Assembly: GCA_039720395.1 (NCBI GenBank)
Contig: JBBPBK010000063.1
Span: 124,001 to 188,000 of the forward strand
Length of the DNA: 64,000 bases
Reading direction: 5' to 3'
DNA from: Liquidambar formosana
Lineage: Eukaryota; Streptophyta; Magnoliopsida; Saxifragales; Altingiaceae
Numbering within the stretch: the stretch's first letter is position 1; each line of letters starts with the position of its first letter. The position numbers and the translations under genes are program-made. This document shows, piece after piece, positions 32,690 through 43,782 of this stretch. The notes beneath the pieces are model-generated. The model made no database searches. It was not told where the DNA came from and saw nothing but the letters and a program-made list of their open reading frames with translations.

Positions 32690-35600
32690 ATGGAAATCCT
32701 TACAATAATCCTCTTGAGCTGTGTGTGTCTGTACCTCCTCTTCACTCTCGTCAAGTTTCTTCACAAAGTATGGTGGACTCCCATTCGCTTACAAAAAATG
32801 ATGAGGGCACAGGGAATCAAAGGCCCTCCTTACAGATTTCTCCGTGGAAACACCAAAGAAATTTCCAGCATGATAAGAGAATCCATGGGCAAACGCATGG
32901 ATATATCACATCACATATTCCCCAGAGTTCAGCCTCATATATACTCATGGGTCAAGTTATATGGTAATCCAATTGTTGCAATTAATTTTCCGGACCCTTG
33001 TTCCAAGACACAAATTTAACTAATTTTATTTTTTCAATACGTGTGTACATTGTTGTTGAATAGGGACGAATTTTATTAATTGGTCTGGTCCTCGTGCTCA
33101 AGTGGTTGTCACGGAACCGGAATTGATCAAAGAGATTCTGAGTAACAGAGATGGAGCTTTTCCGAAAGCAGAGGCGGAAGTGTTTTTGAATAGGCTACTA
33201 GGAGATGGGGTGGCGACAACCGAAGGTGAAAAATGGGTAAAGCTACGGAAACTATCAAACCATGCCTTCCATGGGGAGAGCTTGAAAGTAAGCTAGCTCC
33301 TCCTTTTGACACTAATTCTACTTTCATGATTGTTGTTTTTTATTTATTTATTTTCAAAGTGGTCATCATCTCTTTCGGTTTGCTGCATGAATGAACATTG
33401 AACAAAATCAGTCATTTGCATTCATTAATTTATCAGAAGAGGCTAAAATTTTGGTAATTTTGTCCTAATTGATATGGATGCATGGCGTTGCAGAGTATGA
33501 TTCCGGCAATGATTGCTAGTACTGAGATGATGCTAGAACGGTGGAAACTTCATGAAGGAAAAGAGATTGACGCTTTCCAAGAATTAAGGCTACTGACATC
33601 AGAAGTGATTTCAAGGACAGCTTTTGGGAGTAGTTACTTAGAAGGGGAGAAGATATTTGACATGTTGCTCAAGTTGTGTTTTGTATCTTCCCGAACTGCT
33701 TTTAGAATCAAGTTGCCAGGCATCAGGTAAATTCTACTTTGATCAGACTAGAAGTTTGCCAATTGTCACGGGCTCGATGTTTCGACCCAACACCCGTGCG
33801 GCACTTAAGCTTCACGCCCTACTCGTGAACCCTTAAGTAAGCCTTCAAGCACACCACCAAACTAGGAAAGAAGGAAACAACACTCGGATACTTTGTGGAA
33901 AGGAAACTTGTATTATTCTATGAAAGCTTTACAACACTCAAGAGCTACAATGCTTGGATGTTTTTGGATGGTTTGGCTAAATGAGGCCTCCCTCCTTATA
34001 TAGACTCCTATGGACTATTCATAACGGCTATAATAACGGCTATAATAACGGCTATAATAACGGCTAGTTCTAGAACCTTCTCTAGAAGCTTCCTACATAT
34101 GTACATGACTAGAGTCTTCTGGAGAACTCTAGAACCTTCCACCAAGTAGGAGAGCAAGCCACTTCCCCCTATAAGTACCCTCCATGGGTCATTCTCATGC
34201 GCGGGCCGTGTCATTCTCCCCCACCCAATCCTGCGACGTCCTCGTCGCGCAACCGCACCTTGAATCGCCTGATGTGATCCTTGTACTGCCACAAGGACTC
34301 TTCTCGTTCCCAGCTCGCCTTGGATTCTGGTAGTCCCTTCCACTTGATCAGGTACTCCGTATACTCTGGCGTTCCCTTCCTATGCACCACGCCTTCTGCC
34401 AGAATATCATCCACTTCCTTTCCCTGGAATGGTGGTTTCTTCGGCAGCTCCTTGGGTATGACTTGTGCCGACTTTTGGGAAGTCCCTTTTTCCTTCAAAG
34501 TCGCCAAGTGTGTCGCCTCCTTCTTTTCCGAGAGCTGCATGGCCATTGTCTTCTTCGACTTGGTATTGTCTTGTCGGATTATCGGCACCGTACAGGACAT
34601 TCCTTCTTCTGCTATGCATAAGCTATTGGCATAGGGAATAGGGAAGGCCTTTACCTTGTCAAAGAAGTCCATCCCAAGCACCATGGGATAGTCGTCAATA
34701 TGTGTCACCGAGAAGTCGACCAACCCACTCCACGCACCGATGTATAGCTTCACCCCATAAGCTACACCCTCCGTCGGCTTGGCAGCTGAGTTGATTGCCT
34801 TAAGCAATCCCTTCTCTTTAGTGACTTCCACGCCCAACCTCTTAGCTTCCTTCACGTCTAGGAAGTTGTGTGTCGCCCCTGTATCAACCAAGGCATGTGA
34901 TGTCTTCCCCTTCACCACGGGGTCGATGTATACCAGTCCCTTGGTTGGAGCCTTAGGTTTCTCCACTTTGGCCTCTGCCGCATTGAGCAACTGAAGAGAA
35001 CTCACCCTTGCTTCTTCAGTTGGCTCTTCCTCCTCCTCATGCCACTTCGCCAAAGCATTCAGGGCCGCCCTCTTAGGACAATCTCTCAAGAAGTGCGGTC
35101 CATCACAGAAGTAGCACGCCTTGGGCTTGGACAGATCCTTGCCCTTATCTCCCCTCGTGTCCCTTCTCGGGGATGGCCTCCTTGATTCTGTCTTTCTCTC
35201 GACATCCTTGTCTCCCCCACCAGTGCTATCGCCATCCTCCCACCCCTTGGGTTTCTTGTCACTCCTTTTGAACTCTATAAGTGACTCCGCAGCCGCTATA
35301 GCCGAAGACAAGTTCTGCACACCACGCCGTTGCAGCTCTTGTCTTGCCCAAGGTTGGAGCCCACTTACAAAGAACACAAACTTATCTTCCTCGCTAATGT
35401 CCGGAATCTCGAACAACAGATTGCTATACTCCGCGACATATTCCCGGACAGTGCCCGTTTGCTTCAACCATCTTAACTTCTCTTTTGCTTCAAAGCGGGC
35501 ATTCTCAGGGTAGAAATGCAACTTAATATCTTTCTTGAAATCTTCCCAAGTCTCAAGGGTGAACGTACCTCGCTCGATCTCCATGCTTCGTCGACGCCAC

Positions 35601-38055
35601 CACAAGAGAGCGTTGTTGGTGAGGAACAAGCTAGCCGTAGAGATTTTCCCAGCGTCGTCCTCCACACCCATGTGTCGGAGGTACCTCTCAATGCTCCACA
35701 AGAAGGCGTCTAGCTCCTTCGCATCCCTCCTGCCATCAAAGGCCTTGGGCCTTGGAGCCTCTATCTTCGGCGCCCCACGTACCATGTGTGCCCGATTAAC
35801 CACCGCCTCCTTGCAAAGTGCCAAGTCTCCCTTTATTTCCTTCATCTCCTCGCGGAATGAGGCCAACTCTGCAAACACTTGGTCCAATTGGCGTAGGAAC
35901 TCTTGTCGAAGTGTGTCAGCCATGGAGTTCAAGGTTCCCAACATCTCGCCCTTAAGGTCCTCCACCATGCCTTCAAGGGTCGTCTGACTTGGGACGTCCT
36001 CCTCGAGCCGCATCGCAACGTCGGCCACGGCTGTCTCCATCCTGACCATCCGTGCCTCCATAGATGACACCACGTCCTTCGACTTATCCCTCCTGCCTCT
36101 GCCAGTGTTGCGAGCCTCCTCCCGTTCCTTGTTGAGAAGCTCCTCCGTCAGGTTAGAGGTGTTTGCCATCGCTACTTTTGCCGTAGTCACACTTCTTGTA
36201 ACTTTGGCTTTGATACCAACTGTCACGGGCTCGATGTTTCGACCCAACACCCGTGCGGCACTTAAGCTTCACGCCCTACTCGTGAACCCTTAAGTAAGCC
36301 TTCAAGCACACCACCAAACTAGGAAAGAAGGAAACAACACTCGGATACTTTGTGGAAAGGAAACTTGTATTATTCTATGAAAGCTTTACAACACTCAAGA
36401 GCTACAATGCTTGGATGTTTTTGGATGGTTTGGCTAAATGAGGCCTCCCTCCTTATATAGACTCCTATGGACTATTCATAACGGCTATAATAACGGCTAT
36501 AATAACGGCTATAATAACGGCTAGTTCTAGAACCTTCTCTAGAAGCTTCCTACATATGTACATGACTAGAGTCTTCTGGAGAACTCTAGAACCTTCCACC
36601 AAGTAGGAGAGCAAGCCACTTCCCCCTATAAGTACCCTCCATGGGTCATTCTCATGCGCGGGCCGTGTCACAATATAGCCTTGTGGCCTATTGCCATTTC
36701 TCTCCCTATTTAACTTATTGGGAGAGATTCTAAAGCACTTTGGTAGGATAAGTTTGGGATGAGAGACCCAATCCCATGGGTTAGACTGAACAGTTGTATA
36801 TATGGGCTGTCTATCCCTTAGCCGAAAACAAATAATGATAATGACGAAAGGTTAGAGCTTGGGCCTAAATGAAGTTAATGTTTAATGAGCAGAAGAATTG
36901 TAACAAAAAACAAAAACAATCATAAGATAGATTAGGCCATTAGGGATGCAACTTAAAATGGATGATTTGATGAGATTACCATGTCTAACTTCTATTGTCA
37001 CAACTGATCTAATTTTAGCTGTATGCCCAACATCGTAGATCCAAGGTCTTGGACTATTTCCATCAAAGTAGGTGCATGATTGCATTTCTTATCCTCGTGT
37101 CAATTAATCTTTCATCCATACTGCAGTAAAATCTTTAAAACCAAGGACGATATTGAGTCAGAGAATCTGGTAAAAGGAATAAGCGATTGCTTAATAGAAA
37201 TGATAGAGAAGAGGGAAGAGAAGGTGATGACAGGAGAAATAGACAGCTTTGGGAGTGATTTTCTCGGATTACTTCTAAAGGCCAATCATGATGCTGATAA
37301 GAGCAAGAGGATCTCAGTAGAAGAGATGATTGATGAGTGCAAGACATTTTACGTTGCTGGACAAGAAACCACTAATTGCGTGCTTGCATGGACAGTCCTC
37401 CTTCTAGCAATCCATACAGATTGGCAAGAGGAAGCAAGAAAAGAAGTGCTCAAGTTATTTGGCCAACAAATTCCAGATTTAGATGACATTGGGAGACTAA
37501 AGACCGTAAGCAAATCACAACTTATAACCACATTTTATATAATTATGTGCATTACACGACATACATAATCTCAATTTCACCAGCCTTATCTTTTCTTTTT
37601 TTTTTTTTCTTTTTTTTGGGGTGCAGATGAATATGATCATTCATGAATCTCTAAGATTATATCCTCCCGTGATTGCCTTAACAAGAAATGTCAAAAGAGA
37701 AGTGAAGGTAGGGAAGCTGATTTTTCCAGCAAATATAAAATTGCACACGCCAACTCTAGCAGCTCACCATAACCCAAGTATATGGGGAGAGGATGTGCAC
37801 CTTTTCAAACCAGAGAGATTCTCGGAAGGGGTTGCTAAGGCTACCAACAACAATACGGCCGCATATTTTCCCTTTGGCATGGGACCTCGTACTTGTGTGG
37901 GCTTGAGCTTTGCAAACTTTGAAGCAAAGATTGCTCTTTCAATGATTCTGCAACGCTACAGCTTCACAGTCTCCCCAGCCTATGTCCACTCTCCATTTCA
38001 GCTTCTTACAATCCGCCCGCAACATGGAATTCAGATAATAATCCGCCCTCTGTAG
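32690..38055 (+). CDS. cytochrome P450 copy 3, CYP749A-like, with retroelement in intron 3
   Basis: Five exons: 32690-32963, 33064-33287, 33494-33726, 37127-37505, 37627-38055, giving 512 aa. All P450 landmarks are present: membrane anchor, GIKGPPYR, WVKLR, AGQETTN, ESLR, FKPERF and PFGMGPRTCVG. Exons 1, 2, 4 and 5 are closest to copies 4 and 6. Intron 3 is 3.4 kb because a 2.9-kb LTR element sits in it in the opposite direction, 37 bp after the donor. Splice sites are untouched, so the gene may work, but the insertion brings its own promoter, poly(A) signals and a silencing target into the gene. Copy 6 lacks the insertion. Confidence 0.88.
33764..34213 (-). repeat. 3' LTR of the TR-GAG element
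   Basis: 450 bp. On the - strand it starts TGACACGGCCC, whose TGA also serves as the stop codon of the ORF, and ends CCCGTGACA. It contains four copies of the 12-bp unit ATAATAACGGCT (34017-34063, + strand reading). Confidence 0.92.
34211..36169 (-). CDS. Gag-protease-chromodomain fusion protein
   Basis: 652 aa from the ATG at 36169 to the TGA at 34213-34211, which is the first codon of the 3' LTR. Order: N-terminal coiled region; Retrotrans_gag domain (about residues 130-280, with FLWSIERYL, LWWRRR and VREYVAEYSNL); zinc knuckle CYFCDGPHFLRDC; retropepsin-like protease (ALVDTGATHNFL ... YPMVLGMDFFDK); then a chromodomain (EYLIKWKGLPESKASWE). Chromodomains usually end the integrase of chromoviruses and steer insertion to marked chromatin. 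Here it follows protease directly, as if RT to integrase had been removed by an in-frame deletion. The ORF is uninterrupted, which suggests selection or youth. Confidence 0.9.
   Translation of the reverse strand: MANTSNLTEELLNKEREEARNTGRGRRDKSKDVVSSMEARMVRMETAVADVAMRLEEDVPSQTTLEGMVEDLKGEMLGTLNSMADTLRQEFLRQLDQVFAELASFREEMKEIKGDLALCKEAVVNRAHMVRGAPKIEAPRPKAFDGRRDAKELDAFLWSIERYLRHMGVEDDAGKISTASLFLTNNALLWWRRRSMEIERGTFTLETWEDFKKDIKLHFYPENARFEAKEKLRWLKQTGTVREYVAEYSNLLFEIPDISEEDKFVFFVSGLQPWARQELQRRGVQNLSSAIAAAESLIEFKRSDKKPKGWEDGDSTGGGDKDVERKTESRRPSPRRDTRGDKGKDLSKPKACYFCDGPHFLRDCPKRAALNALAKWHEEEEEPTEEARVSSLQLLNAAEAKVEKPKAPTKGLVYIDPVVKGKTSHALVDTGATHNFLDVKEAKRLGVEVTKEKGLLKAINSAAKPTEGVAYGVKLYIGAWSGLVDFSVTHIDDYPMVLGMDFFDKVKAFPIPYANSLCIAEEGMSCTVPIIRQDNTKSKKTMAMQLSEKKEATHLATLKEKGTSQKSAQVIPKELPKKPPFQGKEVDDILAEGVVHRKGTPEYTEYLIKWKGLPESKASWEREESLWQYKDHIRRFKVRLRDEDVAGLGGGE
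34214..34228 (-). other. polypurine tract of the TR-GAG element
   Basis: On the - strand GGGTGGGGGAGAA lies directly before the 3' LTR. It is also coding for the ORF C-terminus. Confidence 0.7.
36204..36219 (-). other. primer binding site, initiator-Met tRNA type
   Basis: On the - strand TGGTATCAAAGCCA lies 1-2 bp after the 5' LTR. It matches the common plant TGGTATCAGAGC site with one change. Confidence 0.8.
36221..36670 (-). repeat. 5' LTR of the TR-GAG element
   Basis: 450 bp, no difference seen from the 3' LTR. On the - strand a CTATATAAGG TATA box lies at about 36451-36460. The four 12-bp ATAATAACGGCT units lie upstream of it in element direction (36474-36520), where they could act as a small enhancer array. 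Confidence 0.9.
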
Positions 38056-38381
38056 AGTGTACACCAGAATATATAGTTGAAGTATAAATGCATTGAGTGC
38101 ACTGATCGAACGTACGTGTGATTCAGTGATGTTTATGGCTTCTGTATTGTATAGGGAGGACAAACTGAAAAATGAAAATGGCAAAGCGATTTGGATCTTC
38201 ATTAAACTTGTGAAACATTAAAGCAATAGTCTTCCCAATTTTCTTGTATAGCAATAAATCTAAAAACATCTATAAACATTAACGTTTTATGCAAAAGTAG
38301 AGTTGCTAAGAATACACTTTGCCCTATTGGACCATATCAAGTGTGAGACATTCCGAACAGATCGCACGGCTCCTTCATACT

Positions 38382-38455
38382 CTTTGCTTTTCAGCTTTTT
38401 ACAATTCACCCATAGCATAGAGTTTAGATAAGGATCCAAGTAGCTAGTGTAGTGT
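38382..38455 (+). pseudogene. P450 exon 5 relic, first
   Basis: CTTTTCAGCTTTTTACAATT and the following CATAGCATAGAGTTTAGATA-like run match the C-terminal FQLLTIRPQHG-coding end of the P450 exons. It has no open frame, and nothing upstream of it resembles a P450. Confidence 0.6.
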
Positions 38456-38661
38456 AGACGAGAGTTGCTAAGTAAAATTTTTATTTAGTGCATTGAACAT
38501 CTAGACATTGATGCCTGTGGACTATGTAGTTAACATCTAGACATCTAGACATTTAAACATTAACATTTTATGCAGAAGTAGAGTTGCTAAGAACACACTC
38601 TGCCCTATTGGACCATATCAAGTGTGAGATATTCCGAACGGATCACACAGCTCCTTCATAC

Positions 38662-38736
38662 TCTTTGCTTTTCAGCTTTTTACAATTCACTCCTAGCGTG
38701 GAGTTCAAATAAGGATCCAAGTAACGTAGTGTAGAC
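38662..38736 (+). pseudogene. P450 exon 5 relic, second
   Basis: Same relic in the second tandem unit, with TCCTAGCGTGGAGTTCAAAT in place of the normal end. Both relics must descend from a P450 tail that was duplicated after the rest was lost. Confidence 0.6.
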
Positions 38737-38830
38737 AAGAGTTGCTGGGTAAAATGTGCATTTAGTGCACTGGACATCTAGACATTGATGCCTGTGGATT
38801 CTGTAGTTAATATAGGGAGCGATTAGAATC

Positions 38831-40545
38831 TTTAATAAACATGGAATCAATTATTAGCGATACTATACCTAATATTGTAGCACTATAACAATATGGGTGC
38901 AAAAAATACTTGGGCTACTTATCCCAAAAAAAAAAAAAAAAAAACCTGGGCCAACAATTTTTGTTTGTACTTACTCCGTGGATAAGTTGTATAGACTATC
39001 GAGGATATGGTATGGTCTCCTTAGCCAAAAAAGGAAAAAAGAAAAAAGGACAATCGACAATATCAATGGCAATTTTGATCAATAATTGTGAAGCTGATAA
39101 ATAACTTCAACCATGCCACACTTCATTATCCGTCATCTATATCTAAATTGGCGGATGAGTTTGATTGTGCCAAACACATATACTATCTATTTTGTTGTGC
39201 CCTTGTATGGAACAGGGTTTGTCAATTAACCCATCAGAGGGCCATGGCCGTGGCCAATTGACAATAAGAATTCCTCCGTAGTTGAAATTGCTGTTCTAAT
39301 GAAGATTGGCTCACCCTACATTCAGATTGATTATCATCGCTTGTGTACAATCGTCAATCCAGAAAATTTATAACAAATATTATTGTAGTGGTACTATACC
39401 TATATTGTGGTGCTGTAATAAAGTGGGGAAAGGAAAAAAAGGCAAATCAACAATAGTCATGCAGAGATAATCAATAATAAAGCCAAGACATGCAAGAAGC
39501 TTGTCAGTATCATGTAAATTCCATGCATGGATTGGATGAGTTGGTAGATTATGGACAATATCAACAGCTTTAACAAGGCAATTATGTGCAAGAATTGCCA
39601 ATAAACGTCAATTGCACTTTAATGATTGTCCATTTGTATCATCCGATTGGGATCCAGATTTGGTGAAGTTTAGGACTTTAACTGCATGGTGAAATTACAA
39701 CTAGATTGATGCCACATGGCAAGAGAGAAGAAGGGACGGCTCAAATTCGCTAATATCAAAGCAGTTCACCAAATCCCAAACTGCTTTTCTACTAGCGAAT
39801 CCGAATCGTCTCTTCTTCTCCCTTGCCATGTGATATCAATTCAGCTGTAACTTCACTATACAGTTAAAGTCCCAAATTTCATCAAATCTCAATCCCTTCT
39901 GGTTGGCATATGGGCAGGGATCAAAAGCGAAGGTGTTGATTTTGCCAAATACCTCCTTTTATACCAATGTATTATGTGCTTGTCTACTAGGCCTTATATG
40001 GAACCGCGTTTCTCGTAGTACCCATCAAAGTGGGGCCCATGTCTAATTTTATAGCTGTTCTTGTGAACAACCTCTTTGACTCTTTGAGAATCCAATGCCT
40101 GATTTAATGAGATTTGTGGTGTTTATTTTGTTTTGAGATAAAAAAACGCCTGCAAACTTCCAATTTGTACAGTCACCATTTGCCGCAGGCCACATCATTG
40201 TAAGACCAAGCTTTGCAATTATACGGAATATACAAGAAGGAAAGTGGGGGCATATTCTAATGTTCAACACACTTCAACGTATGGCTGTCTAATGAGGTAA
40301 GACCGTGAGACTAGTAGTTGAAGATGCAAGATACATCGGGTAAGCCTAGGATCAACCTCTTCGTAGCCCCTCCCAATCTTAAAATATCGGAGAATGAAGT
40401 CAAAGATTGGCATCTAGTTCACGTCTTTCCCGACAGATTCCTGCTCCGTTTGGCATTACACTGCAGGAAAAGTTTATTTAAACCATTGAGGACTGTGGGT
40501 ATCGACATGATTCTGAGTGCATAGTTGGAACAAACACTGGGTGCC
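38831..40545. other. spacer between P450 copies 3 and 4
   Basis: No gene. Holds a poly(A)-like run at 38928-38943 and segments shared with 31500-31900. Near 39721-39835 a pair of inverted sequences (AAGGGACGGCTCAAATTCGC-like and its complement) forms a foldback. The end is the promoter of copy 4. Confidence 0.5.
40473..40482 (+). promoter_or_regulatory. TTTATTTAAA core promoter candidate, P450 copy 4
   Basis: Lies 64-73 bp before the ATG and is followed by CCATTGAGGACTGTGGG, the block shared by several copies. Confidence 0.4.
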
Positions 40546-43297
40546 ATGGAAATCCTTCCAATTATCCTCTTGAGCTGTGTGTGTCTGTACCTCCTCTTCA
40601 CTCTCATCAAGTTTCTTCACAAAGTATGGTGGACTCCCATTCGCATACAGAAAATGATGGGGGCACAGGGAATCAAAGGCCCTCCTTACAGATTCATCCA
40701 TGGAAACACCAAAGAAATTTTGAGCATGAGAAACGAATCCATGGGCAAACCCATGGATATATCACATCACATGTTCCCCAGAGTTCAGCCTCATATATAC
40801 TCATGGGTCAAGATATATGGTAACCCAATTGTTGCAATTACAGTGATTTTTATGAACCCTTTTCCATGACACAAATTTAACTAATTTTATTTTTCAATGT
40901 GTATAAATTGTTGTTGGATAGGGATGAATTTTCTGAATTGGTATGGTCCTCATGCTCAAGTGGTGGTTACAGAACCGGAATTGATCAAAGAGATTCTGAA
41001 TAACAAAGATGGAGCTTATCCGAAAGCAGAGGCGGAAGTGTTTGCGAAGAGACTATTAGGAGATGGGCTGGTGACAACCGAAGGTGAAAAATGGGCAAAG
41101 CAACGGAAACTAGCAAACCATGCCTTCCATGGGGAGAGCTTGAAAGTAAGCTCCTACTTTGACTCTAAATCCTACTTTCATCATCGTTGTTTTTATTTTC
41201 AAAGAGGTCAGCGGTCCTCTACACCTCAGTTTCTTTCCCCTCATTTTCTCAGAAATGGCTCAAATTCTTGGTAACTTTCTCAGAACTAATATGGATGGGA
41301 TGGTGTTGCAGAGTATGATTCCAGCAATGATCGCTAGTGTTGAGATGATGCTGGAAAGGTGGAAACTTCGTGAAGGCAAAGAGATCGATGCTTTTGAAGA
41401 ATTTAGGCTACTGACATCAGAAGTGATTTCAAGGACAGCTTTTGGGAGCAGTTACTTAGAAGGGGAGAACATATTTGGGATGTTGCTCAAGTTGTCTTTT
41501 ATATCTTCCCGAAATGCTTTTAAAGTCAGGTTGCCTGGCATCAGGTAAATTCTACTTTGAGAAGACAAGAAGTTTGCCAATATAGCCTTGTGGCCTCTTG
41601 CCATTTCTCTCCCAACTTATTGAGAGAGATTCTAAAGCACTTTAGTAGGATAAGTTTCGGGTGAGGGACCCAATCTTATGGGCTAGACTGTTAACAGTTG
41701 TGTGTATATGGGCTGTTTATCCCTTAGCCAACAACAAATAATAAGAATAATAATAATAATAATAAGGGCAGTGGGATACAAAGCATCTTTCATATAACGC
41801 CCTGTCCAGCAGCATCCACCCCACATTAGCAAAAAAGGAGATCTATTAAATAAATTAAGAGAATTTTGATCCATACACAGTATGCCACATAAGGTGCTGT
41901 ACATAGTATTTTCTTAATAATAATGATAATGATAAAAGATTAGAGCTTGGGCCTAAATGAAGTTAATGTTTAATATGCAGAAGAATTGTAACAAAAAACA
42001 AAAACAAGGATAAGATAGATTAGGCGTGCAGCTTAGGCGGGGTCAACTAGTCTAACTCGAGCCCTACATGAAAATTGGGAGATTCAGGCCACAACTTTTA
42101 ATTAGTGGGTTAGGATTGGGTTGTAAAATGCTAATTCTAAATTTAATTTAGGCTGGTTGGGAACAGATGTCTCCGGCAACCTACCTGACTTGAGAACACT
42201 TGCCCAACCCAAGGTTCAGAAAATTGAGCATGGATTGGGCAAGTTTAGGTTTGGTTTCAACTTGAGTGGGCATGACGATATTGAATCAGGGAATCTGGTT
42301 TTGGACTGTTTCCATCAAAGTAGGTGCATGATCGCATTTCTTATACTCCTGTCAATTACTCTTTCATCCATTCTGCAGGAAAATTTTCAAAAGCAAGGAC
42401 GATATTGAATCGGAGAATCTGGTAAAAGGAATACACGATTGCATAATAGGAATGATAAAGAAGAGAGAAGAGAAAGTGATGACTGGAGAAGTAGACAGCT
42501 TTGGGAGTGATTTTCTTGGAGTACTTGTAAAGGCCAATCATGATGCCGATAAGAGCAAGAGGATCTCAGTAGAAGATATGATTGATGAGTGCAAGACATT
42601 TTACATTGCTGGACAGGAAACCACTAATACCTTGCTCGCATGGACCGTCCTCCTCCTAGCAATCCATACAGATTGGCAAGAGGAAGCAAGAAAAGAAGTG
42701 CTCAAGTTATTTGGCCAACAAATTCCAAATTTAGATGACATTGGGAGACTAAAGACCGTAAGCAAATCACATTTTATATAATTATGTGCATTACATGACA
42801 TACATAATCTCAATTTCACGTTCTCATTTTTTTTTTTTTTTTTTTTTGTTTTTTTTTTTTGGGTGCAGATGAATATGATCATTCATGAATCTCTGAGATT
42901 ATATCCTCCTGTAGTTGCCTTAACAAGAAATGTTAAAAGAGAAGTGAAGGTGGGGAAGCTGATTTTTCCAGCAAATCTAAAATTGCACATGCCAACTCTA
43001 GCACTTCACCATGACTCAACTATATGGGGAGAGGATGTGCACCTTTTCAAACCAGAGAGATTCTCGGAAGGGGTAGCTAAAGCCACTAACAACAATATGG
43101 CGGCATTTTTTCCCTTTGGCTTGGGACCTCGATCCTGTGTGGGCTTGAACTTTGCAACCTTCGAAGCAAAAATTGCTCTTTCAATGATTCTGCAACGCTA
43201 CACCTTCACACTCTCCCCAGCCTATGTCCACTCTCCATTTCAACTTCTTACAATTCGCCCGCGACATGGAGTTCAGATAATGATCCACCCTGTCTAG
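40546..43297 (+). CDS. cytochrome P450 copy 4, CYP749A-like
   Basis: Five exons: 40546-40819, 40922-41145, 41312-41544, 42379-42757, 42869-43297, giving 512 aa. Anchor, GIKGPPYR, WAKQR, AGQETTN, ESLR, FKPERF and PFGLGPRSCVG are intact. The exon 3/4 junction codes Arg where the other copies have Ser. Exon 3 is nearly the same as in copy 2. Intron 3 holds extra sequence at about 42022-42273 compared with copy 3, ending in a 27-bp copy of the start of exon 4. A CYP72-clan ER monooxygenase, substrate unknown. Confidence 0.9.
42022..42300 (+). repeat. extra intron 3 sequence with exon 4 fragment
   Basis: Not present in the matching intron of copies 3 and 6. It ends with GACGATATTGAATCAGGGAA, which repeats the coding start of exon 4 (42396 onward), followed by a return to the shared intron sequence. 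Probably an insertion with local copying. Confidence 0.4.
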
Positions 43298-43424
43298 AGT
43301 GTAGACCAGAGTTGTCAAGTAAAATGTGCATTGAGATGCACTGAACATGTGATTCATTGATGTTTATGGCTTCTGTATTTTGTAAGTGAGTACAAACTGA
43401 AAATTGCAGAGCAATTAGGAGACA

Positions 43425-43428
<4 letters not shown>

Positions 43429-43467
<39 letters not shown>
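43429..43467 (+). repeat. (AT)n microsatellite
   Basis: About 39 bp of AT repeats downstream of copy 4. Confidence 0.9.
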
Positions 43468-43470
<3 letters not shown>

Positions 43471-43782
43471 CTCCATATATAAGTATTATTCAATGAATAA
43501 TAATACTTATTCAATAATTTCTTACTTTTTACAAAAAAGAAAAAAAAAACAAAGACCGAGAAGTGGACCGTTTTTTCCAGTCCGTTTCCGGCTTAGATTT
43601 TGTAGGACCAAATTAGTTTGGTCCAATCCAAATTTTTCCTTGGCCCGGACCGAGTTGCAGTCCTAGAGCAAACAGTATTAATCAAATACGGAGTAGTTAT
43701 TAATTCATCACAGGGGTCAAAATAAAAATGAAAATAAAAATAAATCACTTAGAAATCTGTTGATTAGAATCTCATGTTATAT

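Larger units (their letters stand above)
33764..36670 (-). mobile_element. non-autonomous LTR element, TR-GAG type, with chromodomain
   Basis: 2907 bp on the - strand inside P450 intron 3. Two 450-bp LTRs (33764-34213 and 36221-36670) appear identical base for base, and CAAT flanks both sides. The interior (2007 bp) holds a primer site for initiator-Met tRNA, a polypurine tract and one ORF with Gag, zinc knuckle, protease and chromodomain. RT, RNase H and integrase are missing altogether, so it needs an autonomous chromovirus to move. The identical LTRs show a very recent insertion. This matches the class called TR-GAG in plants; the fused chromodomain makes this one unusual. Confidence 0.88.
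38281..38830 (+). repeat. tandem duplication carrying two P450 exon-5 relics
   Basis: Two direct units of about 270 bp (38281-38561 and 38562 to about 38830) are about 90% alike. Each contains a stretch matching the last ~60 bp of P450 exon 5 plus the 3' UTR. Confidence 0.75.

Noticed and set aside
43248..43514. Tyr/Ile-repeat ORF
   Set aside because: Product of the (AT)n microsatellite on the opposite strand of P450 exon 5.
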